This document shows positions 17,674 to 28,086 of a stretch of DNA of 64,000 nucleotides, piece after piece. Source of the DNA: DASQZK01 sp963763215. GTDB taxonomy: Bacteria; Bacteroidota; Bacteroidia; Bacteroidales; GCA-2748055. The stretch is from NCBI GenBank assembly GCA_963763215.1, contig CAVXNX010000002.1:186001-250000 (forward strand), in the 5' to 3' direction. Numbering within the stretch: position 1 is the stretch's first letter; each line of letters starts with the position of its first letter. A model generated the notes under the pieces. That model saw nothing but the letters and a program-made list of their open reading frames with translations. It was not told where the DNA came from and did not search any database. The position numbers and the translations under genes are program-made.

Positions 17674-18894
17674 ATGAGAACATATCCTTCGAACAAAACC
17701 CTGATCAGGCCTCAGACGGTCAGGCAGTTAAAAGCCCATTACCACGCCTCCCTTTTTGATGATATCGTGCCCTTCTGGCAGACCTGGTCTCCCGACAGGG
17801 AAAAGGGGGGGTATCTCACCCGCCTCGAACGCGACGGACACCCTTACTCCGGCGATAAAGACATGTGGATGACGGGGCGGGAGATCTGGATGTTCAGCCA
17901 CCTTTACAATACTTTTGAACCCCGGGATACCTGGCGCGAAATGGCCGGTCTCGGGCTGGATTTTATGGTGTCGAAAGCCTTCACCCCTGAGGAAAAGATG
18001 TATTTCCGCCTCGACCGGGATGGAAATCCCCTCTCTTCAGCACTCAGCCTGTTCACGGAAGTCTTCGGATCCATTGCCGTCGCTGAATATGCGCACCTTG
18101 CAAAGGATGACCGGTTAAAGGTCCTGGCGATGAACATGTATAAGCGCCTGGTACCGAGACTGGGGAGGCCGTCGGATACCCCGATGCTGGGTTACGGCAT
18201 GAACCGGGAGTTCCATCTCCATTCCCACGATATGTGCCGGATAACGGTGGCCCGGGTTTACCAGGACATCTGGCCCGGTGAGATGTTCGATGCCGACCTC
18301 TCGTCTTCTGTCCGCTCCATCCTCTCGATGCACTGGAAACCCGAACTGAATGCCCTGCTCGAAAATGTCGCGATGGACGGTTCGCCGGTGACGGATATCC
18401 CCGAAGGACGGCTGTTCCATCCCGGTCATTCCATCGAGAGCGCCTGGATGATCATGGAAGAGGCCCTCGACAGGAACGATGACGGCCTGCTGAATACCGC
18501 CCTCGACATCCTCATCGCTTCCCTTGAACATGGCTGGGATGCAGAATATGGCGGGATCCGGTACCTGAGAAATATCGACGGCACACCCTGCCATCCCCTC
18601 GAAGCCGACCTGAAACTGTGGTGGCCGCATTGTGAAGCCCTCTATGCGCTACTGCTGGGCTGGGCATGCACAGGAAGGGACGACCTGGAGAAATGGTACG
18701 GGAAAGTGCATGAATACACCTTCCTCCATTTCCCCGATCCCGAATTCGGGGAATGGTTCGGCTACCTGAATCGCGACGGGAGCAGGGTATGGACGGCCAA
18801 AGCCAACGGGTGGAAAGGATTTTTCCATATACCCCGTGCCCTCTACAGATGCTGGCAGTTACTGGACAACCTGGATGACGGGAAATCCATTTAA
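17674..18894 (+). CDS. AGE family (N-acylglucosamine 2-epimerase-like) epimerase/isomerase
   Basis: A protein of 406 residues from MRTYPSNKTLIRPQ. It shows the (alpha/alpha)6-barrel signature of the AGE superfamily: GGYLTRLERDG, KDMWMTGREIWMFSHLYN, NREFHLHSHD, HPGHSIESAWMIMEEA and KGFFHIPRALYRCW, with the two catalytic His in the HPGH and FFHIPR regions. The family includes N-acetylglucosamine 2-epimerase, cellobiose 2-epimerase and mannose isomerase; which activity applies here cannot be decided. There is no signal peptide, so it acts in the cytoplasm. The next gene, 57 bases on, is a sugar porter. This pairing of transporter and epimerase suggests that the imported sugar is epimerised at C2. 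Confidence 0.9.
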   Translation: MRTYPSNKTLIRPQTVRQLKAHYHASLFDDIVPFWQTWSPDREKGGYLTRLERDGHPYSGDKDMWMTGREIWMFSHLYNTFEPRDTWREMAGLGLDFMVSKAFTPEEKMYFRLDRDGNPLSSALSLFTEVFGSIAVAEYAHLAKDDRLKVLAMNMYKRLVPRLGRPSDTPMLGYGMNREFHLHSHDMCRITVARVYQDIWPGEMFDADLSSSVRSILSMHWKPELNALLENVAMDGSPVTDIPEGRLFHPGHSIESAWMIMEEALDRNDDGLLNTALDILIASLEHGWDAEYGGIRYLRNIDGTPCHPLEADLKLWWPHCEALYALLLGWACTGRDDLEKWYGKVHEYTFLHFPDPEFGEWFGYLNRDGSRVWTAKANGWKGFFHIPRALYRCWQLLDNLDDGKSI

Positions 18895-18951
18895 CATGTG
18901 GGGTGGTGAAGGCGCAAAGGATGAGGCCGGTCAATTTTTCAACCCATATCA

Positions 18952-20358
18952 ATGAATATGAGCAAATCCGCCGATAAGGGAAACATGGCTTTCCTGGCAC
19001 TGATCTGTTTTGTGGCATCGCTCGGCGGTGTCCTGTTCGGTTTTGATACCGCAGTGATTTCAGGAACCTTCGGAATGGTGGAGAGCCAGTTCGCCCTGAG
19101 CAAGATCGAGGTGGGCTGGTTTGCCAGCTCGGCACTCATCGGGGCCATCCTGGGCGCCATGGTGGCCGGGATCCTCAGCGACCGGTTTGGTAGAAAGCCG
19201 GTATTACTGGTTTCTGCTGTCTTCTTCTTTATCTCAGCCCTGTTTTCCGCCATCGCGCCGACCTTTGTCCTGCTCATCCTGGCCCGTCTCATCGGCGGAT
19301 GGGGCATCGGCATCGCTTCCGTCCTTGCCCCGCTCTACATCTCGGAATTCGCCCCGCCAAAAATCCGCGGCCGGCTGGTCGCCCTTTACCAGTTGTCGCT
19401 GGTCATCGGGATCCTGATGGCCTATTTTTCCAACTTTGTGCTTCTCGGCTATTCGCAGGTCCACACGGCGGAAGCCGGAACCGGAGGAATGTTGCACACC
19501 ATCATGGTCCCGGAAGTCTGGCGGGCCATGTTCGGGGCGGAAATGATCCCGTCGGGCCTGTTTATCCTGCTGATGTTCATCATCCCGGAAAGTCCGCGGT
19601 GGCTCATCGGGGCCGGCCGGACACAGAACGGGCTGAGAATCCTCGAAAAGATCAATGGCCTTGCAGCGGGCCGCAGCGAATACCGCGCCATCCGCGAGGC
19701 CGTCAGCCAGGAAGAAGGAACCATCCGGGAACTTTTCAAACCCGGACTGAGACTGGCACTGGTGGTGGGCATCGGCCTCTCGGTCTTCGGCCAGCTGACC
19801 GGCGTGAATATTGTCATCTACTACGGGCCCACTGTCCTGGAGAATGCCGGCTTCAAGCTCGACAGCGCCCTCCAGTTCCAGGTCGCCATCGGCATCATTA
19901 ACCTCCTGTTCACGATCATTGCCCTGTGGAAAATTGACCGGTGGGGCAGGCGGCCCTTACTGATCGGAGGAATGACATCGGTGTTCGTGTCGCTGGTGAT
20001 CATCGCCCTGATGTTTGCCTCCGGTCATGCTTCGGGAATCTGGATCGTGGTCATGCTCTGTATCTATATCGCCAGCCTGGCCATCTCCATCAATGCCGTC
20101 ATCTGGGTGCTGACCGGCGAGATCTTTCCCAACCGCGTCAGGGGCAGGGCCATGTCGATCGCGACCTTCTCCAACTGGACTGCCAATTTCATCTGCGCCT
20201 TCCTTTTTCCCTGGTATGTGGGACACGTCGGAATGGGCGGCGGATTCTTCACCTTCGCGGCGTTCTGCCTCATCGCCACAATCTTCTTCTACCGCTTCGT
20301 CCCCGAAACGAAGGGGAAATCCCTTGAAGACATTGAAAAATACTGGAAGAAAGCATGA
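18952..20358 (+). CDS. MFS sugar porter
   Basis: A protein of 468 residues with twelve membrane segments. It carries the sugar-porter marks GGVLFGFDTAVISG in helix 1, DRFGRKP in loop 2-3, PESPRWL before the central loop, QLTGVNIVIYYGP in helix 7, DRWGRRP, and PETKGKSLEDIE at the C-terminus. Relatives such as XylE and GalP import free sugars with protons. It probably brings in the sugar released by the upstream glycosidase. It follows the AGE epimerase gene closely and seems to be the last gene of the first operon unit. Confidence 0.93.
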   Translation: MNMSKSADKGNMAFLALICFVASLGGVLFGFDTAVISGTFGMVESQFALSKIEVGWFASSALIGAILGAMVAGILSDRFGRKPVLLVSAVFFFISALFSAIAPTFVLLILARLIGGWGIGIASVLAPLYISEFAPPKIRGRLVALYQLSLVIGILMAYFSNFVLLGYSQVHTAEAGTGGMLHTIMVPEVWRAMFGAEMIPSGLFILLMFIIPESPRWLIGAGRTQNGLRILEKINGLAAGRSEYRAIREAVSQEEGTIRELFKPGLRLALVVGIGLSVFGQLTGVNIVIYYGPTVLENAGFKLDSALQFQVAIGIINLLFTIIALWKIDRWGRRPLLIGGMTSVFVSLVIIALMFASGHASGIWIVVMLCIYIASLAISINAVIWVLTGEIFPNRVRGRAMSIATFSNWTANFICAFLFPWYVGHVGMGGGFFTFAAFCLIATIFFYRFVPETKGKSLEDIEKYWKKA

Positions 20359-20438
20359 AGGCCCTTCTCCTTCCCTAAACGATACTCTGTTTCCCTGCCG
20401 GAAAAATCCCGGGATTTCCCGGATTGTCCGTTCAAATA

Positions 20439-20469
20439 TTGGATGAAAATAAGGTTTTGATTATATTTA
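20439..20469 (+). promoter_or_regulatory. Candidate promoter of amidohydrolase 2
   Basis: TTG at 20439-20441 and TATATTTA at 20462-20469 are 20 bases apart, fitting the Bacteroidota -33/-7 layout. The -7 region lies inside TTTTGATTATATTT, a 14-base match to the region upstream of amidohydrolase 1, so both units may share a regulator or were duplicated with their promoter. The leader to the ATG at 20591 would be about 115 bases. Confidence 0.5.
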
Positions 20470-20590
20470 GAATTGAATCAAAAGAAAACAACCGTTCAAT
20501 TCTTTTGAATCATTTTCATCTCGTTATGGATGCTTTTTTAACCGGAAATCAATGAAAACCCCGTATATTCTGACAAATAATCATGATAGG

Positions 20591-21716
20591 ATGAAGAAAA
20601 ACGATACTTTCCCGGTGGATCCGGGTCGCCGCCCTTTTCGCCGTTGCCGCCATGGTCCATGCGTGTTCATGGAAGCAAACCCCGAAGGAAACCTGGTATT
20701 CCAACGACGATTTCACGAAAATTGAAAAGATCGATGCCCATACGCATCTGACAACTCACCGGCCTCTTTTCCTCGAGCAGGCGGGTGAAGATCATTTTCG
20801 TGTCCTGGCAATCATGGGCGACGGCGCCGACGGACTGAGTCTCGATCAGCAACTGGACCTGATGAACGAACAGCAGAATAAATTCCCGGGCCGCCTGCAA
20901 TTTCTCACCAATTTCTCCATGAAGGGGTGGGGTGAAAAAGACTGGCAGGACAATACCCTGGCTTTCCTGGAAAAATCCTTCCGGCGGGGAGCCGTGGGAC
21001 TGAAAGTCTGGAAAAACATCGGCATGGTCGAAAAGGATAAAAACGGCCGTTATATCATGATCGACGATCCGTCGTTCGATCCCATCTTCGACTACCTGGA
21101 AAAGCAGGGCATCCCGGTGACCGGCCATCTCGGTGAACCGCGAAATTGCTGGCTTCCCATCGATTCCATGACGGTAAACAACGATAAACAATACTTCACC
21201 GCGCATCCGGAGTACCACATGTACCTCCATCCCGATTACCCTTCCTACGAAGAACAGATCGCTGCACGCGACCACCTGCTCGAAAAGCATCCCCACCTGG
21301 TCTTCATCGGAGCCCACCTGGGAAGCATGGAATGGAGTGTCGACATGATGGCGGAGCATTTCGACCGGTTCCCGAACCTATACGTCGACATGGCGGAGCG
21401 GATGTGCCATCTCGAAGTGCAATCGCAGAAGGACAGGCAGAAAGTCAGGGATTTCATGATCAAATACCAGGACCGCATCTTGTACGGAACGGACCGCGGC
21501 GATTATTTCGGTAAAGCCGGAGACGAGGTAAAACCCTGGTGCCATGAGACCTGGGCCAATGAATGGGAATACCTTGCCACCGACGATATCATGACAGCAT
21601 GGGAAGTCAATGGCGATTTCCAGGGCCTTCACCTGCCGGCATCCGTCATCGATAAGATCTACAGGTTGAATGCCCTGAAAATCTTCCCCCAATTTGACGG
21701 AAAGGTTAAAGATTAA
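20591..21716 (+). CDS. Amidohydrolase family lipoprotein (paralogue 2 of 3, one frame break)
   Basis: The start at 20591 is recovered if one A is removed from the run at 20597-20601: the signal then reads MKKTILSRWIRVAALFAVAA with lipobox MVHAC, and the whole protein is 374 residues, the same as paralogue 1. Without the correction the signal peptide is lost. HTHL, HLGEP, HLGS and YGTDRGD provide the metal ligands. Blocks such as KNIGMVEKDKNG, YHMYLHPDYPSYEEQ and MAERMCHLEVQSQKD are almost identical to the 13289 copy. It lies downstream of the MFS gene with its own promoter-like box and upstream of the serine hydrolase/DUF4185 gene. The function is inferred only to family level. Confidence 0.85.
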
Positions 21717-21822
21717 TCCCGGTCAAATGGTGTCTCAGCTCCGGCAGTATGAATGGGGAAAAGCGGAGTGAGGCAGCTCCCTGATGACAAAACATGCTGC
21801 GCCAGTCCCGGGCTGACCAAAA

Positions 21823-24039
21823 ATGGAAAAGATGAAAACACGCACCTTCCTCCGGATGGTTATTCCGGTTTCGTTGGTTACCCTGTTCGCGATGACTTCA
21901 TGTCACCGCCCGGTCAGGGAAAAAGCCGGGGTCGTTACGCCCCCTCAGGAATTTCACTGGGAACATGCCACCCCCGAGAGCCAGGGGTTATCGACTGAAG
22001 GGCTCGACAGGATGAAAGATTCCCTGGCCGCCCATCAGACCGCCAAACTCCTCATCATCAGGAACGACAAGATCGTTTACGAATGGGATGCACCGGGCTG
22101 GAAAGATGATGAGAGAAAACACTACACAGCTTCCCTGGCAAAGGCCATCGTGAGCGGCATGTCCCTCCTCACCGCCATGAATGACGGCTACATCTGGCCC
22201 GACGAGCCGGCTTGTGATCTCGTCCCATCCTGGAAAACCGACCCGCTCAGGTCGAAGATCACCATCCGGCAACTCGCCACCCATACCTCCGGTCTCGCGG
22301 ATGCGGAAGCTTCGGAGGCAGAATTGAAAAGAATGGAAGGCAAAAGGCTGAACAAGCATATGGACCTGCCGGGATGGAAGGGCCTGTTCTGGCGGAAGGA
22401 GCCCGATCCTTTTTCCATTGCCCGCGACAGCACACCGGTGCTGACCATTCCGGGTGAACGATACGCCTACAGCAATCCGGGCATCGCCATGCTCACCTAT
22501 GCCGTGACCGCCTCCCTGCAGGGATCGGGATTCACGGATATCCGCCAGTACCTCAGGGACCGGGTTTATGACCCCATCGGGTTGAAGGAAGGCGACTACA
22601 ACATCGGCTATGGAAAAACCTACGATGCCGGCGGCCTCAAACTCGTGCCCGGCTGGGGTGGCGGCAATTTCACAGCCCGGGCAATTGCCCGTCTCGGCCT
22701 CCTCATGCTGCACAAGGGGAACTGGATGGGCCGGCAGATCATCGATTCGGCCATGGTCGAGCGGGTCACCCGCTACGAAGGCACGGCCCTTCCCACAGGC
22801 CCGGCAGTTCCGGGAAATGACAATCTCAGGGATGAGATGCATCCGGTTCCGGCCACGACACTCGGCTGGTACAGCAATTTCGATGGCGTCTGGCCAGCGG
22901 TTCCACGCGATGCTTTTGCCGGGGGAGGGGCCGGAAACCAGCATCTGTTCGTTATCCCCTCCATGAACATGGTCATCGTCAGGATGGGTGAAAATCTATT
23001 TGATCCCTCGAAAGGGGAGGGCTTCTGGCTCGGGCCGGAGAAATACCTTCTCAATCCCCTGATGGATGCCATCATTGAACCGCCGTACCCCGAAAGCACG
23101 CTGAAAGCTGAATTTGCTCCTCTGGACAGCGTGGTGCGCCTGGCGGAAGGGAGCGACAACTGGCCGGTGACCTGGGGAGATGATGATACGCTTTACACCG
23201 CTTATGGCGATGGCTTTGGATTCAAACCCTTCACCGATATCAAGCTGAGCCTCGGCCTGGCCGTGGTGAGCGGCAATCCTCCCGCCGTCGAAGGTGTCAA
23301 CCTCCGAAGCCCCTCGGGCGAAAGAGTGGGGCAGGGCACCTATGGTCAAAAAGCCAGCGGAATTCTGATGGCCGGCGGAACGCTGTATATGCTGGCCCGG
23401 AACGCGGGGAACGCAATCCTCATGTGGTCGGCCGATAAAGGGAAAACCTGGGAAACGGCCGACTGGCGTTTCGACGTGAGCTTCGGATGCCCGACTTTCC
23501 TGCAATACGGGAAAAACGACGAGGGCGCCCCCGGCCGGTTCGTGTATATCTATTCCAACGATGACGCCAGCGCCTATAAAAACGCCGACCGGTTCGTCCT
23601 GGCCAGGGTCCCGGAAGACCGGCTGAAAGACTGGCGCAGTTACGAATATTTTGCCGGCATGAGTGCATCCGGAAAGCCGCAGTGGACCCCGGATATCCGC
23701 CAACGCACGGCGGTTTTTGCCAACCCTGCAAAGTGTTACCGTTCGGGGATCAGCTACGATGCCGGCCTCGGGAAATACCTCTGGTGCCAGACCATCCCCC
23801 TGGCTCCTTCCCCCATGGTTAAAGGCCCGAGATTCAGGGGCGGACTGGGGATCTTCGAATCGGAAAATCCATGGGGACCCTGGAAAACCATTTTTTATAC
23901 CCGCGACTGGGACACGGGTCCCGGCGAAACCTCCTCGATACCGGTCAAATGGTTGAATGCTGACGGTACCGAAGGCTATTTTTTGTTTTCAGGTAACGAT
24001 TGTTTCTCGCTCCGGCGGGTAACTTTCGATAAACGTTAA
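21823..24039 (+). CDS. Serine hydrolase (beta-lactamase/PBP fold) fused to a DUF4185-like domain
   Basis: The chain has up to 738 residues; a start three codons later (21832) is equally possible. Lipobox MTSC follows a hydrophobic stretch. Residues 45-400 form a class C beta-lactamase/esterase domain with TASLAK (Ser104 and Lys107 of SxxK), ATHTSG, YAYSNPG (the YxN motif) and a late GGGAGNQHLF. From about residue 430 a second domain has the marks of DUF4185, a five-bladed propeller-like family: NWPVTWGDDDTLYTAYGDG, MLARNAGNAILMWSADKGKTWE, GCPTFLQYGKN and WGPWKTIFYT. The first half probably cleaves an ester or peptide; the second may bind or cleave glycan. The combination is uncommon in my knowledge. 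It seems co-transcribed with the genes downstream. Confidence 0.85.
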   Translation: MEKMKTRTFLRMVIPVSLVTLFAMTSCHRPVREKAGVVTPPQEFHWEHATPESQGLSTEGLDRMKDSLAAHQTAKLLIIRNDKIVYEWDAPGWKDDERKHYTASLAKAIVSGMSLLTAMNDGYIWPDEPACDLVPSWKTDPLRSKITIRQLATHTSGLADAEASEAELKRMEGKRLNKHMDLPGWKGLFWRKEPDPFSIARDSTPVLTIPGERYAYSNPGIAMLTYAVTASLQGSGFTDIRQYLRDRVYDPIGLKEGDYNIGYGKTYDAGGLKLVPGWGGGNFTARAIARLGLLMLHKGNWMGRQIIDSAMVERVTRYEGTALPTGPAVPGNDNLRDEMHPVPATTLGWYSNFDGVWPAVPRDAFAGGGAGNQHLFVIPSMNMVIVRMGENLFDPSKGEGFWLGPEKYLLNPLMDAIIEPPYPESTLKAEFAPLDSVVRLAEGSDNWPVTWGDDDTLYTAYGDGFGFKPFTDIKLSLGLAVVSGNPPAVEGVNLRSPSGERVGQGTYGQKASGILMAGGTLYMLARNAGNAILMWSADKGKTWETADWRFDVSFGCPTFLQYGKNDEGAPGRFVYIYSNDDASAYKNADRFVLARVPEDRLKDWRSYEYFAGMSASGKPQWTPDIRQRTAVFANPAKCYRSGISYDAGLGKYLWCQTIPLAPSPMVKGPRFRGGLGIFESENPWGPWKTIFYTRDWDTGPGETSSIPVKWLNADGTEGYFLFSGNDCFSLRRVTFDKR

Positions 24040-24086
24040 GAGCCTAAAACCAAATCATCACTCACATACCCATAAAACACGGCGAC

Positions 24087-26851
24087 ATGAACCCTCCATT
24101 CAAACAGGCCTTTTTCATGACTGCGGTTTACACCGTGCTTAGCCTGGCATTTACCGGTTGTATGAATCCGGGAAAAGCCGACATTCCGAAGAAGAGCGAC
24201 CCGGCGGCGGGTTGGAAAGTGATTGGCCCGGGCGGTGGGGGAGGACTGTTCGATCCGACCATCGATCCCGCGGATCCCGATCATGTGATGATGCGCTGTG
24301 ATATGACCGCCGGGTACGTGACCAGGGACGGAGGCAAGCAGTGGGATATCTATAACCTCTGGACCGTGATCACCGATTTCGAGTTTGTTCCCCGGGAACC
24401 GGGAACAGTTTATGCTTCAACCCGTGGGTACCTGCACGATGAAGATCGCGGATCGGGGCTGAGCATGCTCTGCCGGAGCAGGGACGGCGGTACGAAATGG
24501 GAGATCGTTTATCCTTCCCTTCATGCGCACCCCAAACTGATGTCCTTTAAAAATCTTCAAAGCCTTTCCCTTACTCCCTCTGAGATGGACTCCACGCTGC
24601 CCGACTGCTCCATCGATAAAATTTGCGTTGATCCCTCCAACCCCGGTCATATCTACCTGGGAATGTCGCCTCTTCTGCCCTATATCGGACCGCCTGAAAC
24701 ACCGGCTCATGGCGGGGCCATCGTGATGGCCAGCGAAGACAGTGGGGAAAGCTGGCATGTGCTGACCAGCCTCCCCGGTAAAAAGGTGCTGGCCATTATT
24801 CCTGTGCCGGGAGTGTCTGAATTAAACCATCTGGTGGTGATCACGGAAAAGGCTGCCGTCACGGTTGATCCGGCAGACGGGAAGACCTCCGTCCATCCGC
24901 TGCCGGTGGATTTGGCACAGTCGGCAGAAGGCGGTACCGGTGAAAAAGGAACACGGATCTATCTCCTGGCCGGTACCCGGTATACGAATGGCAAACTCAG
25001 CGGAGGATTGTTTAAAAGTGACGACGGCGGGAAGAGCTGGCAGTCGCTTAATGAGGCGGTCATTGACGTGCGGCCCGGCGAACGGATCCGGAATTTTCAA
25101 TCCATCGGGGTTTGCCAGGGTGCCCCGGAAAATATTTACCTCGCCGGGAATACCATTATCCCAGGTACCAATGGCGAATCACCGGTGTACCATGAAGTGA
25201 TCTACCGGAGCCATGATGGCGGTGCCTCCTGGAAAACCGTTTATCTTTCCGATACGCGTAACGTCCTTTCCGGGAATTTTAAAGGTTCCTGGCTGAACAA
25301 TGATTACGGTCCGGGATGGGGTGGCGTTCCTATCAGCATGGGCGTTTCACCCCATGATCCTGACATTTGCTACGGGACCGATTATGGCCGGGCGTATTGT
25401 ACGAAAGACGGCGGGAGCACCTGGCAGCAGGTTTATTCAACCAATCATCCTGACGGATCCTACACCGGTACCGGCCTCGACGTGACGTGTTGTTACGGCC
25501 TTCATTTTGATCCTTTCGACACGTGCACACCTCGCGATTTCCTATATCGATGCGGCCCTGTTCCAGAGTTATGACGGAGGGAAATCCTGGTTTCATACCA
25601 TCAGGGGTATCCCTGAAAACTGGGTGAATACCTGCTATTGGGTGGCTTTCGATCCCGCGGTGAAAGGCCGGATGTGGTCGGCCTGGGCCAATGTGCATTC
25701 CCTGCCGAGGAAATCGCAATTTGCCCCGGGCCGGTTTGAGAAAGGATCAGGCGGCGTGGCCGTATCGGTCGATAATGGCCGGACCTGGGCCAAAAGCAAC
25801 GCCGGGCTCCCGGAACATTCCGTGACCACGCATATCCTGGTCGATCCCACCAGTCCTCCGGATTCGCGGACACTCTATGCCTGCGTGTTCGACAGGGGAT
25901 TATACCGGTCAACCGACGGCGGGGCGAACTGGGAGCTGGTCACCGGCAGCCTTGGCCCACATCAGTATGCCTGGGAAACGCGGATCACCGGTAACCGCTT
26001 ATACTACCTTTGCGTCCGCGGCTGGCCCGACGACAGTACCGTGGTGAATGGCGCTCTTTATGTCAGCGATGATCATGCTGCCTCCTGGAAAAAGATGGAT
26101 CTTCCCGGCGGCGTCAATGCACCGCTCGACCTGCTGATCGATCAGACGGATAACGATCGCATGTTCCTGAGCTGCTGGCCGACAACCGTGGGGGGAAAAG
26201 ATGTTAACGGCGGCGTTTACCGTACTGAGGATGGCGGGAAAAGCTGGCAATCAGGTCTTTGACGAAAGCTGCCGGGTTTATGCGGCCGCCCTGGATCCCT
26301 CAGACCCCAAAACGGTATTCATCAATACCTTTCAGAATGCCGCCTGGCGCAGTGATGACGGCGGGGATCACTGGGAACGCCTCGGCGGGTATACCTTCAA
26401 GTGGGGGCACAGGCCCGTACCCGATCCATATCACCCGGGGATGTTGTACCTGACAACCTACGGCGGAAGCGTATTTTACGGTCCTTCCGAAGGAATCCCC
26501 GGCGATGACGGTGATATTGAAAATATGCCCCGGAACTGGTGGTGAGGAGTATGTGAAGGTTTCAGACTGGGAGAAATGGTTCGCCAGGGAGAAACCCTTT
26601 AACGGTTGCCATCAATTCAGTCCACGGATGATCTCATCCTGTATCCCAATCCCTGTCGCGGGATTCTATACGTGCGGAACAATGGGCAGCAGGTCGAAAA
26701 GATCGTTGTTTATGACATGATCGGGAGGCGGGTCAAAGACCTTGATTCAGGAAAAAATCCCGTCGACGTCTCCATGCTTCCCGATGGAATTTACATCTTA
26801 GAGACACGGGGCAGGGGAGGCGTTTTCAGGAAGATTTTCATCAAAAAATAG
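24087..26851 (+). CDS. BNR-repeat (sialidase/VPS10-like) secreted protein with T9SS sorting domain (four frame breaks)
   Basis: About 920 residues when four breaks are repaired: extra T near 25523, an extra base near 26250, extra C in the run before 26540, and a missing T near 26606. Ten or so Asp-box motifs (SRDGGTKWE, SDDGGKSWQ, SHDGGASWK, TKDGGSTWQ, SYDGGKSWF, STDGGANWE and others) indicate one or two beta-propellers, as in GH74-like or sortilin-like proteins. The end, LILYPNPCRGILYV and later SMLPDGIYILETRGRGG with a lysine-rich finish, is a type IX sorting domain. The N-terminus has a lipobox-like LAFTGC, an odd match with a sorting domain. The role is likely surface glycan binding or hydrolysis. 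The breaks are probably sequence errors, since conservation continues across each. Confidence 0.8.
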
Positions 26852-26902
26852 TCGGTTACAGGTATTTCGAAAGTTCATCATCTTAACACATAAACATCTG
26901 GT

Positions 26903-28033
26903 ATGAAAGCTTACCTATTCATCACGGCCTTCATGGTATATTCGTTCGGGGGGATTTTTGCCCAGGGAAACCAGTTCGGGATCACCTCGGAATCCTTATC
27001 GCTCGACAAGGTTCGTCCGGCCAGGTATGCCCGGTCGGTGAGGGACTTCAACGGAGACGTGCACGTCATGGGATTGTTCAAAGTATCGCTGCAGGCGGAC
27101 GGCAGTTTCATGACCCGGGCACAGTACGATCCGGTTTTTCCTTCATGCATGCTCAATGAGGCCGTCATGAATACCTTCTATTCCAGGCCTGGACTTTTCA
27201 TCGCTCTCAATAATCGTCTCGAACCGGATTCAGGGTATGTCTATACGTTAAAAATCTGGAGGTCGAAGGATAATCTCACGACCATAACCGAGGGAAAATC
27301 GTATGTTTATCTTCCGGAAGCCGGGAAGGTCAATTTCGGCAGACCGGGAGAATGGGCCGGTCTGTTCTGTCACCGTTCCATCCTGGAATCGAAAGACGGA
27401 GCCCTGCTGGCCGCCATGTACGGAAATTTCGAGGAGGATACCATCCGGCCCACGCATCCGCAGAGCCGGATCGAGACCCGGTACAAACTGAGAGCCTTCG
27501 TTGTCCGTTCTCTCGACGAAGGCCGCACCTGGCATTACCTTGCATCGCTGGCGGTACCCGAAGCCAACCATCCCGATGATTCGGAGGGTTATAACGAATG
27601 GACGATGATCCGGCTCCGCGACGGCCGGATTATGGCGGTGATCCGGACAGGGCATTTTACGCCGTTTGTGACCTGCTACAGCCGGGATGAGGGTAAGACC
27701 TGGACATCTCCTTTGGTCAATTCCGATCTGGGACCCGGAGGCTGCGATCCGGAACTTATCCGGCTTTCCGACGGACGAATTGCCCTCTCTTATGGGGAAA
27801 TGGTGCAACCGGAGGTAGGAGACGATCAATATTTCGAAGCATACCCCGAACATGCAGACCTGCGTCGCCGGTGCCGGCTGGCAATCTCCAATTCCCCCGG
27901 GGCCGCTCAATGGCACGTTTATGATATCACGGGGTATGGAGACAGGAGCGCCTATTCATCAATTTTTGAGATGAAACCCGGTCTCTTGCTTTACCAGTCC
28001 GACCTCGAACTGTACAGGGTGGAAGTCCCCTGA
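26903..28033 (+). CDS. Sialidase-like BNR protein, secreted
   Basis: A protein of 376 residues with a signal peptide (MKAYLFITAFMVYSFGGIFAQ). Asp boxes SLDEGRTWHY and SRDEGKTWTS, the YNEWTMIRLRDGRIMAVIRTG strand and GGCDPELIRLSDGRIALSYG fit the six-bladed exo-sialidase-like propeller family. I do not see the full set of three arginines of true GH33 sialidases, so the substrate may be another sugar. It follows the larger BNR protein by 51 bases and likely belongs to the same transcript. The gene is intact. Confidence 0.82.
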   Translation: MKAYLFITAFMVYSFGGIFAQGNQFGITSESLSLDKVRPARYARSVRDFNGDVHVMGLFKVSLQADGSFMTRAQYDPVFPSCMLNEAVMNTFYSRPGLFIALNNRLEPDSGYVYTLKIWRSKDNLTTITEGKSYVYLPEAGKVNFGRPGEWAGLFCHRSILESKDGALLAAMYGNFEEDTIRPTHPQSRIETRYKLRAFVVRSLDEGRTWHYLASLAVPEANHPDDSEGYNEWTMIRLRDGRIMAVIRTGHFTPFVTCYSRDEGKTWTSPLVNSDLGPGGCDPELIRLSDGRIALSYGEMVQPEVGDDQYFEAYPEHADLRRRCRLAISNSPGAAQWHVYDITGYGDRSAYSSIFEMKPGLLLYQSDLELYRVEVP

Positions 28034-28086
28034 TCGGGGTGCCGAAGTGGATGGTCGACCGGGTCGGGGTTGAAGAGACGCTGAAT

